Below are positions 61,482 to 64,000 of a DNA stretch of 64,000 nt, piece after piece. Every line of letters begins with the position of its first letter. The first letter of the stretch is position 1. The stretch is from Nilaparvata lugens (taxonomy: Eukaryota; Arthropoda; Insecta; Hemiptera; Delphacidae). Made by a program: the position numbers and the translations under genes. Below the pieces are notes generated by a model that searched no databases, was not told the origin of the DNA, and worked only from the letters and a program-made list of their open reading frames with translations. The stretch spans positions 46,361,992-46,425,991 of the forward strand of contig NC_052507.1 in NCBI RefSeq assembly GCF_014356525.2. Direction: 5' to 3'.

Positions 61482-63078
61482 TAAAACCCCTGTAATACAA
61501 GGCCTGTATTACAGGACTTATAAATTCGAATTTACAATCCTGTAAAATTATGTTTCATAAAAATAATTCTACACTTGTAAAATCACCTGTTAATATTCAC
61601 CTATTACAGTTCCTTTATTTTGTCCTAACGAATCACATTAAACGTTTTGGTGGAGAACCCACATTATCAAATTTCTAACGATGGACAGGTTGTATTCATG
61701 CAGGAAAATAATTTTGTTGATGATAATTAGTCAAGATTATAATAACAACTCAACTTACAAACTTATTATAACAGTTATGTTTATGTAAACAAAATAATTA
61801 ACAAATGTTAATAATTAAATTAACGACATGAACTCGATATGTTATTTTTGTTTAATAAAAAACATTATGGACGTACATTTTCTGAATATTTCCAATAACA
61901 CTTTACTGAGGAAAGCTTAATCTAAACCGTTCATTATAATTATTCATAAGTTTCCTGCATCATATTGTATGAAATTCTGTCCATAAAAAATTCTTGGTCT
62001 ACAATTAACATAGTAATCTTCACTAGAACTAGAACTTCATTCATTTTAACACATTGCCTTTACAACAAAATGTCATTTTTCAAGATTTCACCTACACTTG
62101 TAAAAGTTTTAGGATAGTCTAAATAATGATAAAATATTCAACAACTTACAGGTCCAGTAATACAGGAAGTTTCTTTCTATGAAACACAACAAAAATATAG
62201 TCCAGGGGCCTGTTTCATAAAAGTTAAAAGTCCTGTAATACAGGAAAAGTTCCTGTATTACAGGTAAAATTTAGAAGTTTGTGTTTCATAGACAATTTTC
62301 CCTGTAAAACAATTTACAAGACATTTGTCTGTATTACAAGTGAATAATACAGGACTTTATCATAGTTGTTGTGTTTCATAAAAAGAAACTTCCTGTATTA
62401 CTGGACCTGTAAGATGTTGAATATTTTATCATTGTTTAGACCATCCTAAAACTTTTACAAGTGTAGGTAGAATCTTGAAAAGTGACATTTTGTTAAAAAG
62501 GCAACGTGTTGAAATGGATGAAGGTAGTAGTTCTAGTTCTGGTAAAGATGACTATGTTATTATTCGTAGGCCAAGAATTTTCCAGGACAGAATTTCTTAC
62601 AATATGATGCAGGAAATATCAATATTATGAACGGTTTAGATTAAGCTTTCCTCAATCTTGAAAATATTCAGAAAGTGTACGTCCATAATGTTTTATGTTT
62701 TTTATTAAACAAATTTAATCATTAACATTTGATAATTAACTTTTTTGAAACATTACTACTCACATAACTGTTATAATAAGTTATGTAAGTTAAGTAGTTA
62801 TAATAATTTCTCAACTATTTTTATCATAAACATTTCCAGCATGAATGCAATCTGTCCATCGTCAGAAATTAGATAATGTGGATTTTCCACTAAAACATTT
62901 CAAGTGGCACTTTGTTCAAATATTATATTAGGCTCGCTGGCCAATGAAAACATTAATTCAAAATGAAGGAACTGTAATACAGGCGAATATTACAGGTGAT
63001 TTTACAAGTGTAGAATTTTTTTTTATGAAACATAATATACAGGCCCTGTATTACAAGGGTTTTATGAGACAGGCCCCA
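61482..63078. mobile_element. 1.6-kb palindrome derived from a Harbinger-like end
   Basis: Two arms of about 700 bases (61482-62195 and 62375-63078) are inverted copies: GGCCTGTTTCATAAAACCC at the left tip and GGGTTTTATGAGACAGGCC at the right, with ACACTTGTAAAATCACCTGT, GGACGTACATTTTCTGAATA, AAACCGTTCATTATAAT and TACAGGTCCAGTAATACAGG all paired in order. The centre holds further GCCTGTTTCATAAAAG and CCTGTATTACAGG palindromes. The right arm contains the start of a Harbinger-type transposase, and the left arm its inverted counterpart. A second unit with GGGGCCTGTTTCATAAAAG (62204) and its inverse (63168-63187) overlaps the right half. Confidence 0.85.
62513..62660 (+). pseudogene. N-terminal scrap of a PIF/Harbinger-like transposase
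   Basis: The ATG at 62513 reads MDEGSSSSSGKDDYVIIRRP and RIFQDRISYN, then a frameshift, then YERFRLSFPQS. The order RRPRIF.DR..Y......ERFRLS is that of the N-terminus of Harbinger-type transposases. It explains the origin of the palindrome arms. The mirrored copy on the minus strand of the left arm (about 62045-61900) is similarly eroded. Confidence 0.55.
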
Positions 63079-63079
63079 G

Positions 63080-63584
63080 TATTATTTACTTGTAATACAG
63101 GCAAATATCTTGTAAATTGTTTTACAGGGAAAATTGTTTATGAAACACAAACTTCTAGATTGTAACTTTTATGAAACATGCCCCTGGTATTAAAACGGTA
63201 GTTTGGAGTTGAAGTTAGTGTAGGTAGTTGATTAGTACCAGCTGTAGATAATAATCGTTCCTTAGAAGACGTATACAAATAATTATCACTTCCCTATCAT
63301 TGAAAAACTGGAAAATGTTGGAAAAATATATTCACCTCATGAAAGAGAGTTGTTCATATTGCATCCATTAATTACTGAAGAATGAAAGAATAATTTGAAA
63401 ATTTTTGAATTTAGCTTAGCTTATATTCATCCTAAAATGGAAGATGGAAAGAATATGGAATTCTGTGTGATTCATCGTACATCACATATTTCCTGGACCA
63501 TCTATTGACAATCAACAACTATGAAAACATTGAATTCATTTCTGAAACACTGATTTAACCTATCTATTTTTATTTTTACTTTCC
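63080..63584. other. Gene-free stretch with extra Harbinger-end palindromes
   Basis: 63080-63190 continues the TGTAATACAGGCAAATAT and TTTTATGAAACATGCCCC motifs of the adjacent palindrome. The rest is AT-rich without a recognised gene. Confidence 0.45.
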
Positions 63585-64000
63585 TTGCCCTATTACCATA
63601 GGTAAGGAAAGTATCGCTTTCCGAAAAAATTAAGGTACTCCTTAAGTTACTCAGATACAATTTAAACAAAAAATTTCGAGTGGAATATATTGAGCATGAG
63701 AATTTCTACAATTAATGTTTAGTAACATTTTCACCTAAAATTAAAAATAAGCTCGAAATTCGAGAAAATGTGATTATCCAATTGCAAACTGTTGGCAACT
63801 GTTGATTCTATTAAATGATTCACTATGAAGAGATAGCAGACCTCGTGTGTCTCCAGCGTTATTGCCCTGTCACCAGCTGGCTCAAATCTTTGAATAGTAG
63901 ACTTGAGATGCGCGGGAACACTAGTGTCAGGTGATCAATTTTCATAACGGCAAGGAAAGTTGTGTGAGTGCGCCACACCAGATTTTTGTGTTAAGTGTTA
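63585..64000 (+). repeat. Dispersed repeat (planthopper-type) with CTTTCCTTGCC ends
   Basis: CTTTCCTTGCCCTATTACCA to GGTAAGGAAAGTATCGCTTT at the left, and GGCAAGGAAAGTTGTGTGAG with TGCGCCACACCAGATTTTT at the right end. The tips CTTTCCTTGCC (63580-63590) and GGCAAGGAAAG (63949-63959) are inverted repeats. From memory this is an abundant repeat in Nilaparvata lugens. No coding capacity was seen; sequence after 63960 continues out of the window. Confidence 0.6.

Overview
The window is eukaryotic genomic DNA from an insect: AT-rich, split genes with GT-AG introns, insect-clade retrotransposons and DNA transposons, a tRNA-derived SINE and arrays of the insect telomere motif TTAGG. The last 400 bases resemble, as far as I remember, a repeat common in the brown planthopper Nilaparvata lugens. 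A delphacid planthopper is therefore my best guess for the source, and it is an inference.

Host genes. I can support parts of only two. A methyl-CpG-binding-domain gene (MBD2/3 type) lies on the minus strand. Its first coding exon (15716-15858) carries the start of the MBD domain and a good splice donor. A later exon (487-732) carries the conserved C-terminal block. The roughly 15-kb interval between them is filled with transposons, and I could not find the exon that must complete the MBD domain. About 500 bases upstream, on the plus strand, a divergent exon (16360-16486) encodes a C2H2 zinc finger and also ends in a clean donor. The pair looks head-to-head.

Layout. 1-8.6 kb: MBD exon, a 5'-truncated LINE, a near full-length two-ORF LINE (minus, 2.5-7.6 kb) and a LINE fragment with an SGNH-like domain. 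8.6-11.7 kb: fold-back repeats and a decayed RT. 11.756-15.706 kb: a young Ty3/Gypsy LTR retrotransposon whose target-site duplication overlaps the MBD splice donor. 15.7-17.8 kb: divergent host exons. 17.8-21.5 kb: inverted repeat, then about 3.2 kb of degenerate TTAGG with a higher-order period near 0.7 kb. 21.7-28.3 kb: TIR-bounded unit, a tandem duplication interrupted by a SINE, and a hAT nested in a MITE. 28.5-45.4 kb: a mosaic of one repeat family (called R1 here) interrupted by a second copy of the two-ORF LINE type and by a 5.5-kb DNA transposon with inverted repeats of about 520 bp and an unfamiliar, decayed coding region. 45.5-49.5 kb: a LINE (intact RT frame) with a PIF/Harbinger element inserted in its endonuclease domain. 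50-52 kb: Jockey-like and other RT remnants. 52.4-55.1 kb: fold-back element with a CCTAA-type minisatellite between its arms. 55.1-58.5 kb: pogo/Tigger-type transposon. 58.5-61.3 kb: inverted-repeat element split by a LINE pseudogene. 61.5-63.1 kb: large palindrome derived from a Harbinger end. 63.6-64.0 kb: dispersed repeat.

The window is thus mainly a record of layered transposition in and around the 5' part of an MBD2/3 locus. Almost all element genes are broken. The long frames still open are the pol frame of the Gypsy element, the RT frame at 45567-47453 and most of ORF2 at 3082-5781.
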